Shown here one piece after another: positions 42,086-51,978 of a stretch of 53,503 bases of DNA. Every line of letters begins with the position of its first letter. Position 1 is the first letter of the stretch. The position numbers were made by a program, and so were the translations under genes. Origin of the DNA: Flavobacteriaceae bacterium (GTDB lineage Bacteria; Bacteroidota; Bacteroidia; Flavobacteriales; Flavobacteriaceae); assembly GCA_029238515.1 (NCBI GenBank), contig JAQWFW010000021.1:1-53503 (forward strand). The letters run 5' to 3'. Under the pieces are notes generated by a model that was not told where the DNA came from, did no database searches, and was given only the letters and a program-made list of their open reading frames with translations.

Positions 42086-44299
42086 ATGATTCCAAAAGTA
42101 TTTAAGGAGGTCATCGACCTCGGTGATGGAAGAGAAATCTCCATCGAAACAGGGAAACTCGCCAAACAAGCCCATGGCTCTGTGGTGGTACAATCAGGCA
42201 AATGTATGTTGCTGTGTACAGTAGTTTCAAATTACAAACAATCAGATGTGGATTTTTTACCACTTACAGTAGATTACCGGGAAAAATTTGCAGCAGCAGG
42301 ACGCTATCCAGGTGGATTCTTTAAAAGAGAAGCTCGTCCAAGTGATGGTGAAGTCCTTACAATGCGACTTGTAGACCGAGTACTACGCCCATTGTTTCCA
42401 AAAGATTACCATTCAGAAACTCAAGTGATGATTCAATTAATGTCACATGATGAAGATGTTATGCCAGATGCTATGGCTGGTTTAGCTGCATCAGCAGCCA
42501 TCCAACTTTCTGATTTCCCATTTGAATGTGCTATTTCTGAAGCTAGAGTCGGACGTATCAACGGTGAATTCATCATAAACCCTACAAGAGCACAACTCGC
42601 AGAATCAGACATCGACATGATGATTGGTGCTTCTGCAGACTCTGTAATGATGGTTGAAGGAGAAATGTATGAAATTTCTGAAGAAGAAATGACAGAAGCC
42701 ATAAAATTTGCGCATGAAGCCATTAAAGCCCAATGTGCTGCACAAGAAAGATTGGCTCAAGCATTTGGTAAAAAAGAAGTTCGTGAATACGAACCAGAAC
42801 GTGCCGATGAAGACTTAGCACAAAAAATACACGACATGGCCTATGATAAGGTCTATGCTGTGGCCAAAGCAGGTTCTTCAAAACATGAAAGAAGCGCTGC
42901 TTTCTCTGAAATAAAAGAAGAAATTAAAGCTTCCTTTTCTGAAGAAGAGCAAGAAGAATTCGATGGGTTAATTTCAAAATATTATTACAAAGCAGAAAAA
43001 GCTGCTGTACGTGATTTGACACTCAACGAAGGACTTCGTCTTGATGGTCGAAAAACAGATGAAATCAGACCCATTTGGTGTGAAGTAGACTATTTACCAT
43101 CTACACACGGTTCGTCAATTTTTACAAGAGGAGAAACTCAAGCACTGGCTACAGTAACTCTTGGAACTTCTAGAGACGCCAATCAAATAGATATGCCATC
43201 TCATGAAGGTGAAGAACGTTTTTATTTGCATTACAACTTCCCTCCTTTTTCAACTGGTGAAGCTCGTCCTATTCGTGGAACGTCTCGTCGTGAAGTAGGA
43301 CATGGAAACTTGGCACAACGGGCCCTTAAAGGTATGGTTCCTGAGGATTGTCCCTATACTGTACGAGTAGTAAGTGAAGTTTTGGAAAGTAACGGATCGT
43401 CTTCTATGGCTACTGTTTGCTCTGGAACAATGGCACTTATGGATGCTGGTGTACAATTGAAAAAGCCAGTTTCTGGAATTGCAATGGGACTTATTTCCGA
43501 TGCCGATTCTGGAAAATATGCGGTACTCTCTGATATTTTAGGCGATGAAGATCATCTAGGTGATATGGACTTTAAAGTAACAGGTACTGCAGATGGTATT
43601 ACAGCATGTCAAATGGACATCAAAGTGAAAGGATTATCGTACGAGATTTTAGTCAATGCACTAAAACAAGCTCGTGACGGACGCCTTCATATTTTAGGAA
43701 AGCTTACGGATACAATCGAAGCACCTGCAGCAGACGTTAAGGCCCATGCACCTAAAATGGTTACCCGCATCATTCCAAATGAATTTATTGGAGCGCTTAT
43801 TGGCCCAGGTGGTAAAGTGATTCAAGAACTTCAAAAAGAAACAGGTACAACAATAGTAATCAATGAAGATCCTGTAACTGAAGAAGGAATTGTTGAGATT
43901 TTAGGTACAGATCAAGATGGGATTGATGCCGTTTTAGCAAAAATAGATTCACTCATGTTTAAGCCAGAAGTTGGCAGTGTTTATGAAGTAAAAGTCATAA
44001 AAATGCTCGATTTTGGTGCTGTGGTAGAATATCTTGAAGCACCAGGAAACGAAGTGTTACTCCACGTAAGCGAATTGGCATGGGAACGTACAGAAAACGT
44101 ATCGGATGTTGTCAATATGGGTGATGTTTTTGATGTAAAATATTTTGGTATTGATTCGAGAACACGTAAAGAAAAAGTTTCGCGTAAAGCGCTTCTTCCA
44201 AAACCAGAAGGTTTTGTGGAACGTCCACCAAGAGACAGAAAACCTAACAATAGAGGTCGCGACAACCGTCGTAATGACAGAAGACCAAAAAGAGATTAG
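42086..44299 (+). CDS. pnp: Polyribonucleotide nucleotidyltransferase (PNPase)
   Basis: Trimeric 3'-5' phosphorolytic exoribonuclease of mRNA decay, 737 residues. Domains in order: first RNase PH core (about 1-230, with [25 protein letters not shown]), the helical linker, second RNase PH core (about 310-540, with [19 protein letters not shown] and [18 protein letters not shown]), a KH domain ([24 protein letters not shown] region), an S1 domain ([22 protein letters not shown]) and a basic, Arg/Asn-rich tail. Length and order are standard. A strong terminator follows. Confidence 0.97.
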   Translation: MIPKVFKEVIDLGDGREISIETGKLAKQAHGSVVVQSGKCMLLCTVVSNYKQSDVDFLPLTVDYREKFAAAGRYPGGFFKREARPSDGEVLTMRLVDRVLRPLFPKDYHSETQVMIQLMSHDEDVMPDAMAGLAASAAIQLSDFPFECAISEARVGRINGEFIINPTRAQLAESDIDMMIGASADSVMMVEGEMYEISEEEMTEAIKFAHEAIKAQCAAQERLAQAFGKKEVREYEPERADEDLAQKIHDMAYDKVYAVAKAGSSKHERSAAFSEIKEEIKASFSEEEQEEFDGLISKYYYKAEKAAVRDLTLNEGLRLDGRKTDEIRPIWCEVDYLPSTHGSSIFTRGETQALATVTLGTSRDANQIDMPSHEGEERFYLHYNFPPFSTGEARPIRGTSRREVGHGNLAQRALKGMVPEDCPYTVRVVSEVLESNGSSSMATVCSGTMALMDAGVQLKKPVSGIAMGLISDADSGKYAVLSDILGDEDHLGDMDFKVTGTADGITACQMDIKVKGLSYEILVNALKQARDGRLHILGKLTDTIEAPAADVKAHAPKMVTRIIPNEFIGALIGPGGKVIQELQKETGTTIVINEDPVTEEGIVEILGTDQDGIDAVLAKIDSLMFKPEVGSVYEVKVIKMLDFGAVVEYLEAPGNEVLLHVSELAWERTENVSDVVNMGDVFDVKYFGIDSRTRKEKVSRKALLPKPEGFVERPPRDRKPNNRGRDNRRNDRRPKRD

Positions 44300-44322
44300 T
44301 CAAAAAAACTAACTCTTTAGCA

Positions 44323-44357
44323 TAAAAAAAGCCGTTTTGAAATAAAACGGCTTTTTT
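44323..44357 (+). terminator. Intrinsic terminator after pnp
   Basis: A 15-bp perfect stem (AAAAAAAGCCGTTTT with AAAACGGCTTTTTTT), loop GAAAT, ending in a T-run, 23 bases after the pnp stop. Confidence 0.92.
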
Positions 44358-44427
44358 TGTAACATTTATTTCATTTTCAACGTATAACATAATGAGACCA
44401 AAATAATTTTTAAAAAAATAAGCAAAC

Positions 44428-45291
44428 ATGAGACAACTCAAGATTACAAAACAAGTAACCAACAGGGAAACTGCCTCGTTGGACAAATACCTTCAAGAGA
44501 TTGGAAAAGTTGACTTAATTACTGCCGATGAGGAAGTAGAGTTGGCACAACGCATCAAAGCTGGTGACCAAATTGCATTAGAAAAATTAACAAAAGCCAA
44601 CCTTCGTTTTGTAGTTTCTGTTGCTAAACAATACCAAAATCAAGGACTTACACTTCCAGATTTGATCAATGAAGGGAATCTTGGTCTTATCAAAGCCGCA
44701 CAACGTTTCGATGAAACACGTGGATTCAAGTTTATCTCATATGCTGTATGGTGGATTCGTCAATCTATTTTGCAAGCACTTGCAGAACAGTCAAGAATTG
44801 TTCGTTTGCCATTGAATAAAATTGGCTCAATCAACAAAATCAATAAAACATATGCCTTTTTAGAGCAATCACATGAACGCCCACCTAGTGCAGAAGAAAT
44901 TGCGAAAGAATTGGACATGACCATAAATGACGTTAAGGAATCCATGAAAAATTCCGGTCGTCATGTCTCTATGGATGCGCCTCTAGTTGAAGGTGAAGAC
45001 TCCAACTTGTATGATGTATTACGTTCTGGAGAGTCGCCAAACCCTGATAAAGAGTTGTTACATGAATCTTTAAGAACAGAAATTGAACGTGCATTGGAAA
45101 CCTTAACACCACGAGAAGCCGATGTGATTCGATTGTATTTTGGTCTTGGCAATCAACACCCTATGACATTAGAAGAAATTGGAGAAACTTTTGACCTTAC
45201 AAGAGAACGTGTTCGTCAAATCAAAGAAAAAGCTATTCGACGTTTGAAACACACTTCAAGAAGTAAAATACTGAAAACCTATCTTGGTTAA
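44428..45291 (+). CDS. rpoD: Primary sigma factor RpoD/SigA (Bacteroidota type)
   Basis: Housekeeping sigma-70 factor, 287 residues. Region 1.1 is absent and the protein opens almost directly with region 1.2 ([34 protein letters not shown]). Regions 2.1-2.4 are intact ([57 protein letters not shown]), followed by region 3 and the region 4.2 helix-turn-helix ([30 protein letters not shown]). This short form is standard in Bacteroidota and recognises the TTG/TANNTTTG promoters seen across the window. It is flanked by terminators on both sides, so it is monocistronic. Confidence 0.96.
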   Translation: MRQLKITKQVTNRETASLDKYLQEIGKVDLITADEEVELAQRIKAGDQIALEKLTKANLRFVVSVAKQYQNQGLTLPDLINEGNLGLIKAAQRFDETRGFKFISYAVWWIRQSILQALAEQSRIVRLPLNKIGSINKINKTYAFLEQSHERPPSAEEIAKELDMTINDVKESMKNSGRHVSMDAPLVEGEDSNLYDVLRSGESPNPDKELLHESLRTEIERALETLTPREADVIRLYFGLGNQHPMTLEEIGETFDLTRERVRQIKEKAIRRLKHTSRSKILKTYLG

Positions 45292-45296
45292 TAACA

Positions 45297-45322
45297 AAAC
45301 CCCTTCCCATTGGCAGGGGTTT
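45297..45322 (+). terminator. Intrinsic terminator after rpoD
   Basis: AAACCCCT paired with AGGGGTTT around a 10-base loop, followed by a T-rich tract, five bases after the rpoD stop. Confidence 0.85.
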
Positions 45323-45333
45323 ATTTTTTGTTC

Positions 45334-45341
45334 TATTTTTG
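45334..45341 (+). promoter_or_regulatory. TANNTTTG promoter octamer of rpe
   Basis: TATTTTTG with a TTG at 45310-45312 (21-base spacing) inside the loop of the rpoD terminator; 18 bases before the rpe ATG. Confidence 0.55.
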
Positions 45342-45359
45342 TTCTATTAAATTAAAATT

Positions 45360-46019
45360 ATGAGTTCATCTATAATTGCTCCCTCTATTTTAGCTGCCGA
45401 TTTTGCCAACCTCCAGCGCGATATCGAAATGGTAAATAGCAGTGAAGCCGATTGGTTTCATATAGACATCATGGATGGTGTTTTTGTACCCAATATTTCT
45501 TTTGGAATGCCAGTTCTAAAAGCCATTACCAAACATGCAAAAAAAACAGTTGATGTCCATTTGATGATTGTAGATCCAGACCGCTACATCAAAACATTTG
45601 CTGCACTGGGAAGTGATATCCTCACGGTACATTATGAAGCTTGTACACATTTGCACCGAACACTTCAAGCCATAAAATCTGAAGGAATGAAAGCTGGTGT
45701 TGCACTAAATCCACACACTAACATCAACGTCCTACAGGATACTATTCAAGATATCGACTTGGTGTGTTTGATGAGTGTAAATCCAGGATTCGGCGGACAA
45801 AGTTTTATAGAGAATACATACAACAAGGTAAAACAGCTAAAAGCAATGATTGATGAAAAAGGCGCATCAACAAAAATTGAAATAGATGGTGGAGTAACCT
45901 CAGCAAATGCTCAAAAATTAAAAGACGCAGGTGCAGATGTATTGGTTGCTGGAAGTTTTGTTTTTAAAAGCAAAAACCCTTCAGATACAATTAAAGAATT
46001 AAAAGGGCTTACGGCCTAA
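45360..46019 (+). CDS. rpe: Ribulose-phosphate 3-epimerase
   Basis: TIM-barrel enzyme of the pentose phosphate pathway, 219 residues. The family markers are APSILAADFANL, FHIDIMDGVFVPNISFG (metal His and Asp), VDVHLMIVDPDRYI, SVNPGFGGQSFI and EIDGGVTSANAQKLKDAGADVLVAGSFVF. It ends three bases before the convergent rfbA stop. Confidence 0.97.
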   Translation: MSSSIIAPSILAADFANLQRDIEMVNSSEADWFHIDIMDGVFVPNISFGMPVLKAITKHAKKTVDVHLMIVDPDRYIKTFAALGSDILTVHYEACTHLHRTLQAIKSEGMKAGVALNPHTNINVLQDTIQDIDLVCLMSVNPGFGGQSFIENTYNKVKQLKAMIDEKGASTKIEIDGGVTSANAQKLKDAGADVLVAGSFVFKSKNPSDTIKELKGLTA

Positions 46020-46022
46020 TAT

Positions 46023-46892
46023 CTAGTCCAAAATCCCTTTAAGATAATCGTAATAATTACCTTTAAGATTGGCGATACGTTGACCTAATTTTTCAGATGA
46101 AATCCAACCATTATTTAAGGCGATTTCTTCCAGACAAGACACTTTCTGACCTGTTCTGTTTTCTATTGCCTTAATAAATTCTGTTGCTTCACCAAGTGCC
46201 TCGTGAGTTCCAGTATCTAGCCATGCAAATCCGCGTTTTAGTACTTCTAGTTTTAAACTTTTTTGAAGCAAATAAGCTTCATTGACAGATGTTATTTCTA
46301 ACTCTCCACGATCGGATGGTTCGATTGTTTTTGCAATATCAACTACAGAATTTGGGTAAAAATACAAGCCAACTACAGCATAATTAGATTTTGGCTCTTT
46401 TGGTTTTTCTTCGATGTTAATAACATTATTTTGTTCATCAAATACAGCCACACCATAACGTTGTGGATCTTTGACATAGCTTCCAAAAACTACAGCTTTT
46501 TGTTCTTTTTTTACCGTTTCTACAGCAGAATTTAAAAGGGAATCTAAACCTGCGCCATAAAAAATATTATCGCCTAAAATTAAGCACACATCGTCAGAAC
46601 CAATAAACGATTCTCCAATGATAAATGCTTGAGCAAGTCCGTCTGGCGATGGCTGCTCTGCATAAGAAAGTTGGATGCCAAAATTAGAGCCATCTCCCAA
46701 AAGATGTTTGAAATTTGGTAAATCATGTGGGGTAGAAATGACTAAAATATCTTTGATTCCAGCTCGCATTAAAACTGACAATGGATAATAAATCATAGGT
46801 TTGTCGTAGATGGGCAAAAGTTGTTTACTCACACTCAAAGTAAGTGGATGAAGTCGTGTACCCGAACCTCCTGCTAAAATAATCCCTTTCAT
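46023..46892 (-). CDS. rfbA: Glucose-1-phosphate thymidylyltransferase
   Basis: Makes dTDP-glucose from glucose 1-phosphate and dTTP, the entry to dTDP-sugar synthesis. The 289-residue product has the nucleotidyltransferase signature [48 protein letters not shown] and the [19 protein letters not shown] end typical of RmlA. It is the last gene of the minus-strand sugar-nucleotide cluster. Its start is preceded by a tandem ATAA run that also contains the rfbB stop. RmlC and RmlD are not in the window. Confidence 0.97.
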   Translation of the reverse strand: MKGIILAGGSGTRLHPLTLSVSKQLLPIYDKPMIYYPLSVLMRAGIKDILVISTPHDLPNFKHLLGDGSNFGIQLSYAEQPSPDGLAQAFIIGESFIGSDDVCLILGDNIFYGAGLDSLLNSAVETVKKEQKAVVFGSYVKDPQRYGVAVFDEQNNVINIEEKPKEPKSNYAVVGLYFYPNSVVDIAKTIEPSDRGELEITSVNEAYLLQKSLKLEVLKRGFAWLDTGTHEALGEATEFIKAIENRTGQKVSCLEEIALNNGWISSEKLGQRIANLKGNYYDYLKGILD

Positions 46893-46909
46893 TTATTTAT
46901 TTATTTATT
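46891..46909. repeat. Tetranucleotide tandem repeat (ATTT)n at the rfbB/rfbA junction
   Basis: About 4.75 copies of ATTT, covering the rfbB stop codon, the untranslated gap and the first bases of the rfbA start. Slippage here would change the spacing before the rfbA ATG. Confidence 0.7.
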
Positions 46910-47941
46910 GTTATAATATTTTTGATATTCTCCAGAGCGCACATGGTCCAACCAAGCTTCATTATTGAGGTACCAATCTATAGTTTTGGACAATCCTTCC
47001 TCAAAGGTTACGGAGGGTGTCCATCCTAAATTATTTTGAATTTTGGAAGCATCTATCGCATAACGCAAATCATGGCCAGGTCGATCTTTTACAAATGTGA
47101 TTAGGGCCTGACTTGTGCCTTGATTACGCCCTAATTTTTGATCTACTTGTTGGCATAATTCTTTAACCAAATCAATGTTTTTCCATTCATTGAAACCACC
47201 AATATTGTAGGTTTCATGATTTTCTCCTTGATGAAAAACCATATCAATAGCACGTGCATGATCGATGACATACAACCAATCACGAGTATAATTACCGTCA
47301 CCATAAACAGGCAATGGTTTGTGTTCTAAAATATTATTAATAAAAAGGGGAATCAGTTTTTCAGGGAATTGATTAGGACCATAGTTGTTAGAACAGTTAG
47401 AAATCACATACGGCAACCCATAGGTTTCTGCATAGGCACGGACAAAGTGGTCCGAGCTTGCTTTTGAAGCTGAGTAAGGAGAGTTTGGATCGTAAGCAGT
47501 AGTTTCAAGAAAAAACCCTTCTTGTCCTAAAGTCCCATACACTTCATCTGTGCTTACATGATAGAAACGGTGAGACTTCCAAGCAGACGCCCACAAAGAT
47601 TTAAAAGCATTAAGCAAAATCATGGTTCCCAAAATATTTGTTTTTGCAAATGCCAAGGGATCGTGTATAGAGCGATCGACATGAGATTCTGCAGCCAGAT
47701 GAATGACATCAGTAAACTTGTGATATTCAAAAGACTGATGAATAAAATTTTCGTCTGTTATATCTCCTTTTATAAAAGTATAATTAGGTTTGGATTCAAG
47801 ATCGGTTAAATTTTCTAGGTTTCCCGCATAAGTCAATGCATCCATATTAAAAATATGATAATTGGGGTATTGATTCACAAATAATCGAACTACGTGCGCT
47901 CCAATAAATCCTGCACCACCGGTGATTAATATTTTTTTCAT
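46901..47941 (-). CDS. rfbB: dTDP-glucose 4,6-dehydratase
   Basis: Extended-SDR enzyme, 346 residues, that converts dTDP-glucose to the 4-keto-6-deoxy sugar. Motifs: ITGGAGFIGAHVVRLFV (NAD), the active-site TDEVYG segment, YSASKASSDHFVRAYAETYGLP with Tyr and Lys, SNNYGPNQFPEKLIPLFI and DWLYVIDHARAID. Its start overlaps the stop of the epimerase gene upstream (ATGA). It works directly after rfbA in the pathway. Confidence 0.97.
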   Translation of the reverse strand: MKKILITGGAGFIGAHVVRLFVNQYPNYHIFNMDALTYAGNLENLTDLESKPNYTFIKGDITDENFIHQSFEYHKFTDVIHLAAESHVDRSIHDPLAFAKTNILGTMILLNAFKSLWASAWKSHRFYHVSTDEVYGTLGQEGFFLETTAYDPNSPYSASKASSDHFVRAYAETYGLPYVISNCSNNYGPNQFPEKLIPLFINNILEHKPLPVYGDGNYTRDWLYVIDHARAIDMVFHQGENHETYNIGGFNEWKNIDLVKELCQQVDQKLGRNQGTSQALITFVKDRPGHDLRYAIDASKIQNNLGWTPSVTFEEGLSKTIDWYLNNEAWLDHVRSGEYQKYYNNK

Positions 47942-48960
47942 ATGTAATAAGATTTATACCATTTCACAAAAGCATCAACACCAATTTTTAGGGAAGTTCT
48001 GGGTTGATATCCATAATCTGTTTTCAATTTTTCCACATTAGCCCAAGTTTGATGTACATCTCCTTCTTGTAATGGCTGCATATTTCGTTGGGTTTGAATC
48101 CCTGTTATTGCTTCAATGTTTTCAATAAAATCTAACAATTCTACAGGTTGACTACTGCCAATATTATACAATTTGTAAAGCGCTTTATTTTTTGATGTAT
48201 GCAACAAAGTACGCTCTACTCCGTCGATAATATCATCAATATAAGTAAAATCCCGGACGTGATTTCCATAATTGAAGACATCTATTGATTTTCCTTTTAG
48301 GACTGCATCAGTAAATCGAAATAGAGCCATATCGGGACGCCCCCAAGGGCCATATACTGTAAAAAAACGTAACCCTATAGTTTCAATTTTATACAAATGG
48401 CTGTAGACATGAGCCATAAGCTCATTGGATTTTTTTGTAGCCGCATAAAAACTTATGGGATAATCTGTGGATGCAATTTCTTGAGTAGGAGTATCTTCAG
48501 CATTGCCATAAACACTAGAGCTACTTGCATAAACCAGTCTAGTGATGTTGTACTCTCGGCAGCATTCTAAAATATTTGAAAAACCTTTTATATTGGTTTC
48601 GATATAGTCATCAGATCGCTTGTCGGATGAACGAACACTGACTTGTGCCGCAAGATGACAAATGACATCAAATGTATAGGTTTGAAATATTTTATTTAGG
48701 GCTTCAGAATTTTCTATTTTTGTACGGATAAATGTAAAGTCCATATGTTTTGAAACACTTTTCGAAGAGGTGTTCCATTGGCTTGCATCTGAAGCATCAA
48801 TCCCTAAAACTTTAAGACGATCGTATTTTAAATTAACATCATAAAAATCATTGATGTTATCTATTCCAACAACCGAATGCCCTTGTTCTATGAGGCGTTT
48901 ACATAGGTAAAACCCTATAAACCCTGCAGCACCAGTAATTAGAATTGTTTTAGTTTTCAT
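47938..48960 (-). CDS. NAD-dependent sugar epimerase, UDP-glucuronate 4-epimerase-like
   Basis: Extended-SDR protein of 340 residues: ITGAAGFIGFYLCKRLIEQGHSVVGIDNINDFYDVNLKYDRL, YASSSSVYGN, YAATKKSNELMAHVYSHLY (Tyr and Lys), GLRFFTVYGPWGRPDMALFRFTDAVLKG. The PWGRPDMALFRF stretch is typical of UDP-glucuronate 4-epimerases. With the adjacent Ugd making UDP-glucuronate, the product would be UDP-galacturonate for a surface polysaccharide. It overlaps rfbB by four bases and follows ugd after 12 bases. Confidence 0.92.
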   Translation of the reverse strand: MKTKTILITGAAGFIGFYLCKRLIEQGHSVVGIDNINDFYDVNLKYDRLKVLGIDASDASQWNTSSKSVSKHMDFTFIRTKIENSEALNKIFQTYTFDVICHLAAQVSVRSSDKRSDDYIETNIKGFSNILECCREYNITRLVYASSSSVYGNAEDTPTQEIASTDYPISFYAATKKSNELMAHVYSHLYKIETIGLRFFTVYGPWGRPDMALFRFTDAVLKGKSIDVFNYGNHVRDFTYIDDIIDGVERTLLHTSKNKALYKLYNIGSSQPVELLDFIENIEAITGIQTQRNMQPLQEGDVHQTWANVEKLKTDYGYQPRTSLKIGVDAFVKWYKSYYI

Positions 48961-48972
48961 TACGTGCGAAAA

Positions 48973-50364
48973 TTATTGCCCTACACCTTTATAAGAAAAC
49001 CCTATGGTTTCTAACGCAGATCGATCCAAAAGATTACGGCCATCAAAAACAAAAGCGGGTTTACTCATATTATCATAAATTTTTTGCCAATCATAAGTTC
49101 TAAATTCGTCCCATTCTGTTATGACTGCTAGAGCATGCGCACCAACAACAGCGTCATAGGGGTCGCTATGTGTTGTTAAATATTTTGCATTTTCAGTTTC
49201 AGATCTTGAGTTCAAATGATTCAAATCTGATTGCATTTGAAGTGCCGAAACTTTGGGGTCATAAACTTGAACATGAGCATGTTCATCTATGAGTTTATCT
49301 GCAATATATATTGCAGCGGATTCACGGGTATCGTTTGTGTTCTTTTTGAAGGCCCATCCAAAAAATGTAATTTTTTTATCTGCAACAGTGCCATAGAGTG
49401 CCTTTACAATCTGGTTGGCGAAGCGAGCTTTTTGGTGGTTATTGATAATAATGACCTGTTCCCAATAATCTGCTGCATGATTCAGTCCCAAAGATTTACA
49501 TATATAAACCAGATTTAGAATATCTTTCTGAAAACAAGAACCTCCAAACCCTACAGATGCATTTAAAAATTTAAGACCAATTCTAGAATCGGTTCCAATA
49601 GCGTTGGCTACTTCTTTGATGTTGGCACCTGTTTGTTCACACAACTCCGTCAGGGCATTTATAGACGAGACTCGTTGTGCCAAAAAAGCATTTGCAGTAA
49701 GTTTTGAGAGTTCGGAAGACCATAAATTGGTTTTAATAATTTTATCTTCTGGTACCCATGACGCATATATTTTTGCTAAAGCATCAATGGCTTCTTGTCC
49801 TGATTTTGTTGGTTCTCCGCCGATTAATACGCGATCGGGTGCTTTTAGGTCTTGAATTGCGGTTCCTTCGGCCAAAAATTCAGGATTAGATAAGATTTCG
49901 AAATGAATACCATCGCCAGTATTGTCCAATATATCTTTGATTGCTTCTGCTGTTTTTACAGGCAAAGTAGATTTTTCGACAACAATTTTATTAGAAGTAG
50001 ATACTTTTGCGATTTGACGCGCGCACAACTCTACGTATTGTAGGTCTGCTGCCATTCCTTTACCTGCACCATAGGTTTTCGTGGGGGTGTTGACAGAGAT
50101 GAAAATCATTTCTGCTTCATGAATGGCTTTATCAACTTCAGTAGAAAAAAACAAATTACGGCCACGTGCTTGATCAACTACTTTATCTAAACCTGGTTCA
50201 AAAATTGGTAGCTGAGATAAATCCTCACAATTCCATGCAGTAATTCTGTCGGTGTTAACATCAACAACAGTAACCTTGATATTTGGATTTTCGTGAGCAA
50301 TCACAGACATTGTTGGTCCTCCTACATAACCCGCACCAATGCAGCAAATTGATTTTATTTTCAT
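48973..50364 (-). CDS. ugd: UDP-glucose 6-dehydrogenase
   Basis: NAD-dependent two-step oxidation of UDP-glucose to UDP-glucuronate, about 463 residues. The form is close to the animal type ([31 protein letters not shown]) rather than the short enterobacterial Ugd. Further motifs: [68 protein letters not shown] with the catalytic Cys, and [17 protein letters not shown] 50364 is chosen over a TTG nine codons upstream. It is the first gene of the minus-strand sugar cluster. Confidence 0.95.
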   Translation of the reverse strand: MKIKSICCIGAGYVGGPTMSVIAHENPNIKVTVVDVNTDRITAWNCEDLSQLPIFEPGLDKVVDQARGRNLFFSTEVDKAIHEAEMIFISVNTPTKTYGAGKGMAADLQYVELCARQIAKVSTSNKIVVEKSTLPVKTAEAIKDILDNTGDGIHFEILSNPEFLAEGTAIQDLKAPDRVLIGGEPTKSGQEAIDALAKIYASWVPEDKIIKTNLWSSELSKLTANAFLAQRVSSINALTELCEQTGANIKEVANAIGTDSRIGLKFLNASVGFGGSCFQKDILNLVYICKSLGLNHAADYWEQVIIINNHQKARFANQIVKALYGTVADKKITFFGWAFKKNTNDTRESAAIYIADKLIDEHAHVQVYDPKVSALQMQSDLNHLNSRSETENAKYLTTHSDPYDAVVGAHALAVITEWDEFRTYDWQKIYDNMSKPAFVFDGRNLLDRSALETIGFSYKGVGQ

Positions 50365-50391
50365 TCTTCTTATCGACAATTTAATGTTCAA

Positions 50392-50738
50392 ATGAGTGAA
50401 GCATCATAACCTTGTGCAAGATATATTATTGATAAGACTCCACAAAATTATAATCTACAAATAAGAAGAGCATTGCTTTCGAGTGCTGAGACAAAAACCA
50501 AACTTATGGAAGTTCTGAATTTCTAAATCGAATAAGTATTATAAAATCAAATAAATACACCAAAATTAAAAAAGTTATCCTAGATTTGAAGAAGTCAGGG
50601 TATTGAATAATAAACATTCAAGATTATATTTACTTCAAATTTTTGATGAGCCGCAAAGAATAACAAAAAAATAATTGAGAATTAATTGTTTGGAGGATTT
50701 TGATTATTTAATTAAATTGAGTTACTTAATAACTAAAT
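50392..50738. other. Gene-free, AT-rich divergent intergenic region
   Basis: 347 bases between ugd (minus) and the acyltransferase gene (plus). No reading frame with family character, hairpin with a T-tract or long repeat was seen. Promoter-like octamers occur on both strands: TAGATTTG at 50581 on the plus strand, and TAATTTTG at 50443-50450 and 50561-50568 on the minus strand. None has a convincing -33 partner, and the octamer is common by chance in sequence this AT-rich. Confidence 0.6.
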
Positions 50739-51731
50739 ATGAGTCCTAGTGCAAAGAGACTAAACTGGGTAGACCAAGCAAGAGGATGGTCTATATTTTT
50801 AGTAGTATACGGTCATAATTTCCCAGTACTTGAACCTTATATATACAGCTTTCATGTTCCTTTATTTTTTTTCATCTCCGGGATGTTTCATAAAGAGGAA
50901 TTTACTTTAAATTCAATAAAAAATCGAGTCAAAACACTTCTTATCCCTTACTTTTTTTGGGCTACATTGCTGTATTTGTTTTGGTTTGTAGTAGGTAGGA
51001 AATTTGGAAAGAGCAGCTTACTCGATCTTTCTATTTGGGATAATTTTATTGGAATTTTTTATGCACAAGGCGGACAAGAATTTATGGATTGGGGAATTCC
51101 ATTATGGTTTTTACCCTGTTTATTTTTAGTTTATGTGATCTATGGACTTATTCAAAAATACGTTAAAAAAAATCTACTTATTTACGCCCTAACTTTCTTT
51201 TCATTATGCGGTTTAATTTGGTCTAAAACTGAAATCCACCTTCCATGGAGTCTTGACGTAGCATTAGTAGGGTTAATTTTTTATCAACTTGGACACCTTC
51301 TCAAAGCTTATTTTTCAAGTTTAAATATTCGTAAATCACTCATTGTGTTTTTGGTTTTAATGGGGCTTCATTTATTTGCATTCTATTTTAATCCCTCCAA
51401 AATTGATATGTATCGCTCTATTTATGGAAACCCATTGCTGTTTATCATTAGTGGAGCTGCGGGATCTATTGCATACGTCTTGTTTTTTAAAATATTACCC
51501 TACTTCAAAGTACTATCGTACTTTGGACAACACAGCATTGTGATTTTGGCAACACATCTTCGTGCGCTTACCCTAATAAAATTTGGACTATATTTAATCT
51601 TAGGCACTAGTGTTTTTGCATTCACAGAATGGGAAAAACTAGGACTGACTTTTTTACAACTCACTTTGATTATCCCTATAATTTGGGGAGTACATAAATA
51701 CCTTCCAATTGTAGATGGAAAACATAAGTAA
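50739..51731 (+). CDS. Membrane acyltransferase family 3 protein
   Basis: A 330-residue polytopic protein with about ten hydrophobic helices. The N-terminus RLNWVDQARGWSIFLVVYGHNFPVL carries the family's conserved D-x-A-R-G and the His of the first helix end; next comes FHVPLFFFISGMFHKEEF (the second family motif) and WFLPCLFLVYVIYGLI. It is of the fucose-4-O-acetylase/OafA-like superfamily that O-acetylates glycans at the inner membrane. It sits beside sugar-nucleotide genes and a phosphoethanolamine transferase, so a lipopolysaccharide or polysaccharide substrate is likely. Its last 17 bases overlap the start of the next gene. Confidence 0.9.
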   Translation: MSPSAKRLNWVDQARGWSIFLVVYGHNFPVLEPYIYSFHVPLFFFISGMFHKEEFTLNSIKNRVKTLLIPYFFWATLLYLFWFVVGRKFGKSSLLDLSIWDNFIGIFYAQGGQEFMDWGIPLWFLPCLFLVYVIYGLIQKYVKKNLLIYALTFFSLCGLIWSKTEIHLPWSLDVALVGLIFYQLGHLLKAYFSSLNIRKSLIVFLVLMGLHLFAFYFNPSKIDMYRSIYGNPLLFIISGAAGSIAYVLFFKILPYFKVLSYFGQHSIVILATHLRALTLIKFGLYLILGTSVFAFTEWEKLGLTFLQLTLIIPIIWGVHKYLPIVDGKHK

Positions 51732-51978
51732 CAATAAATCTATCATATTATTTAATTTAGCTACTAATGTATTAGTAGTTGTTTTTATTACTCGTGCTTC
51801 ATATTATCACACTCCACTTAATGGCATAAAAGATACTGCAGTCTATGGGCTGCATTTAATCGCTCTTCAAACCTCTATCGCTGGCTTTATTTATCTTTTG
51901 ACTCTATCAAAATGGGCTTTTAGATTGGTTTTTGGTCCATTATTTTTTATTCTTTCGCTATTCTTTTTGGGGTTATAG
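51715..51978 (+). pseudogene. N-terminal membrane part of a frameshifted phosphoethanolamine transferase
   Basis: 87 codons from ATG 51715, overlapping the acyltransferase end by 17 bases. It encodes at least three hydrophobic helices (IILFNLATNVLVVVFITRA, AVYGLHLIALQTSIAGFIYLL, FGPLFFILSLFFLGL), the normal N-terminal membrane domain of EptA-like enzymes. It stops at 51976-51978 just after a T5-G4 run. Removing one base of that run joins it in frame to the sulfatase-fold part downstream, giving one protein of about 494 residues, close to family size. Confidence 0.8.

Noticed and set aside
42104-42111. Strong Shine-Dalgarno-like AAGGAGGT inside the pnp coding start
   Set aside because: It encodes conserved PNPase residues (Lys-Glu-Val), has no suitably placed start codon after it, and flavobacteria do not rely on such sites.
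50392-50738. Small RNA or riboswitch in the 347-base gap before the acyltransferase gene
   Set aside because: No stable hairpin with a T-tract and no recognisable aptamer was seen.
51932-51934. TTG as an independent start of a separate sulfatase-type gene
   Set aside because: The upstream fragment supplies exactly the missing membrane helices and joins in frame after one base is removed, so this is one broken gene.
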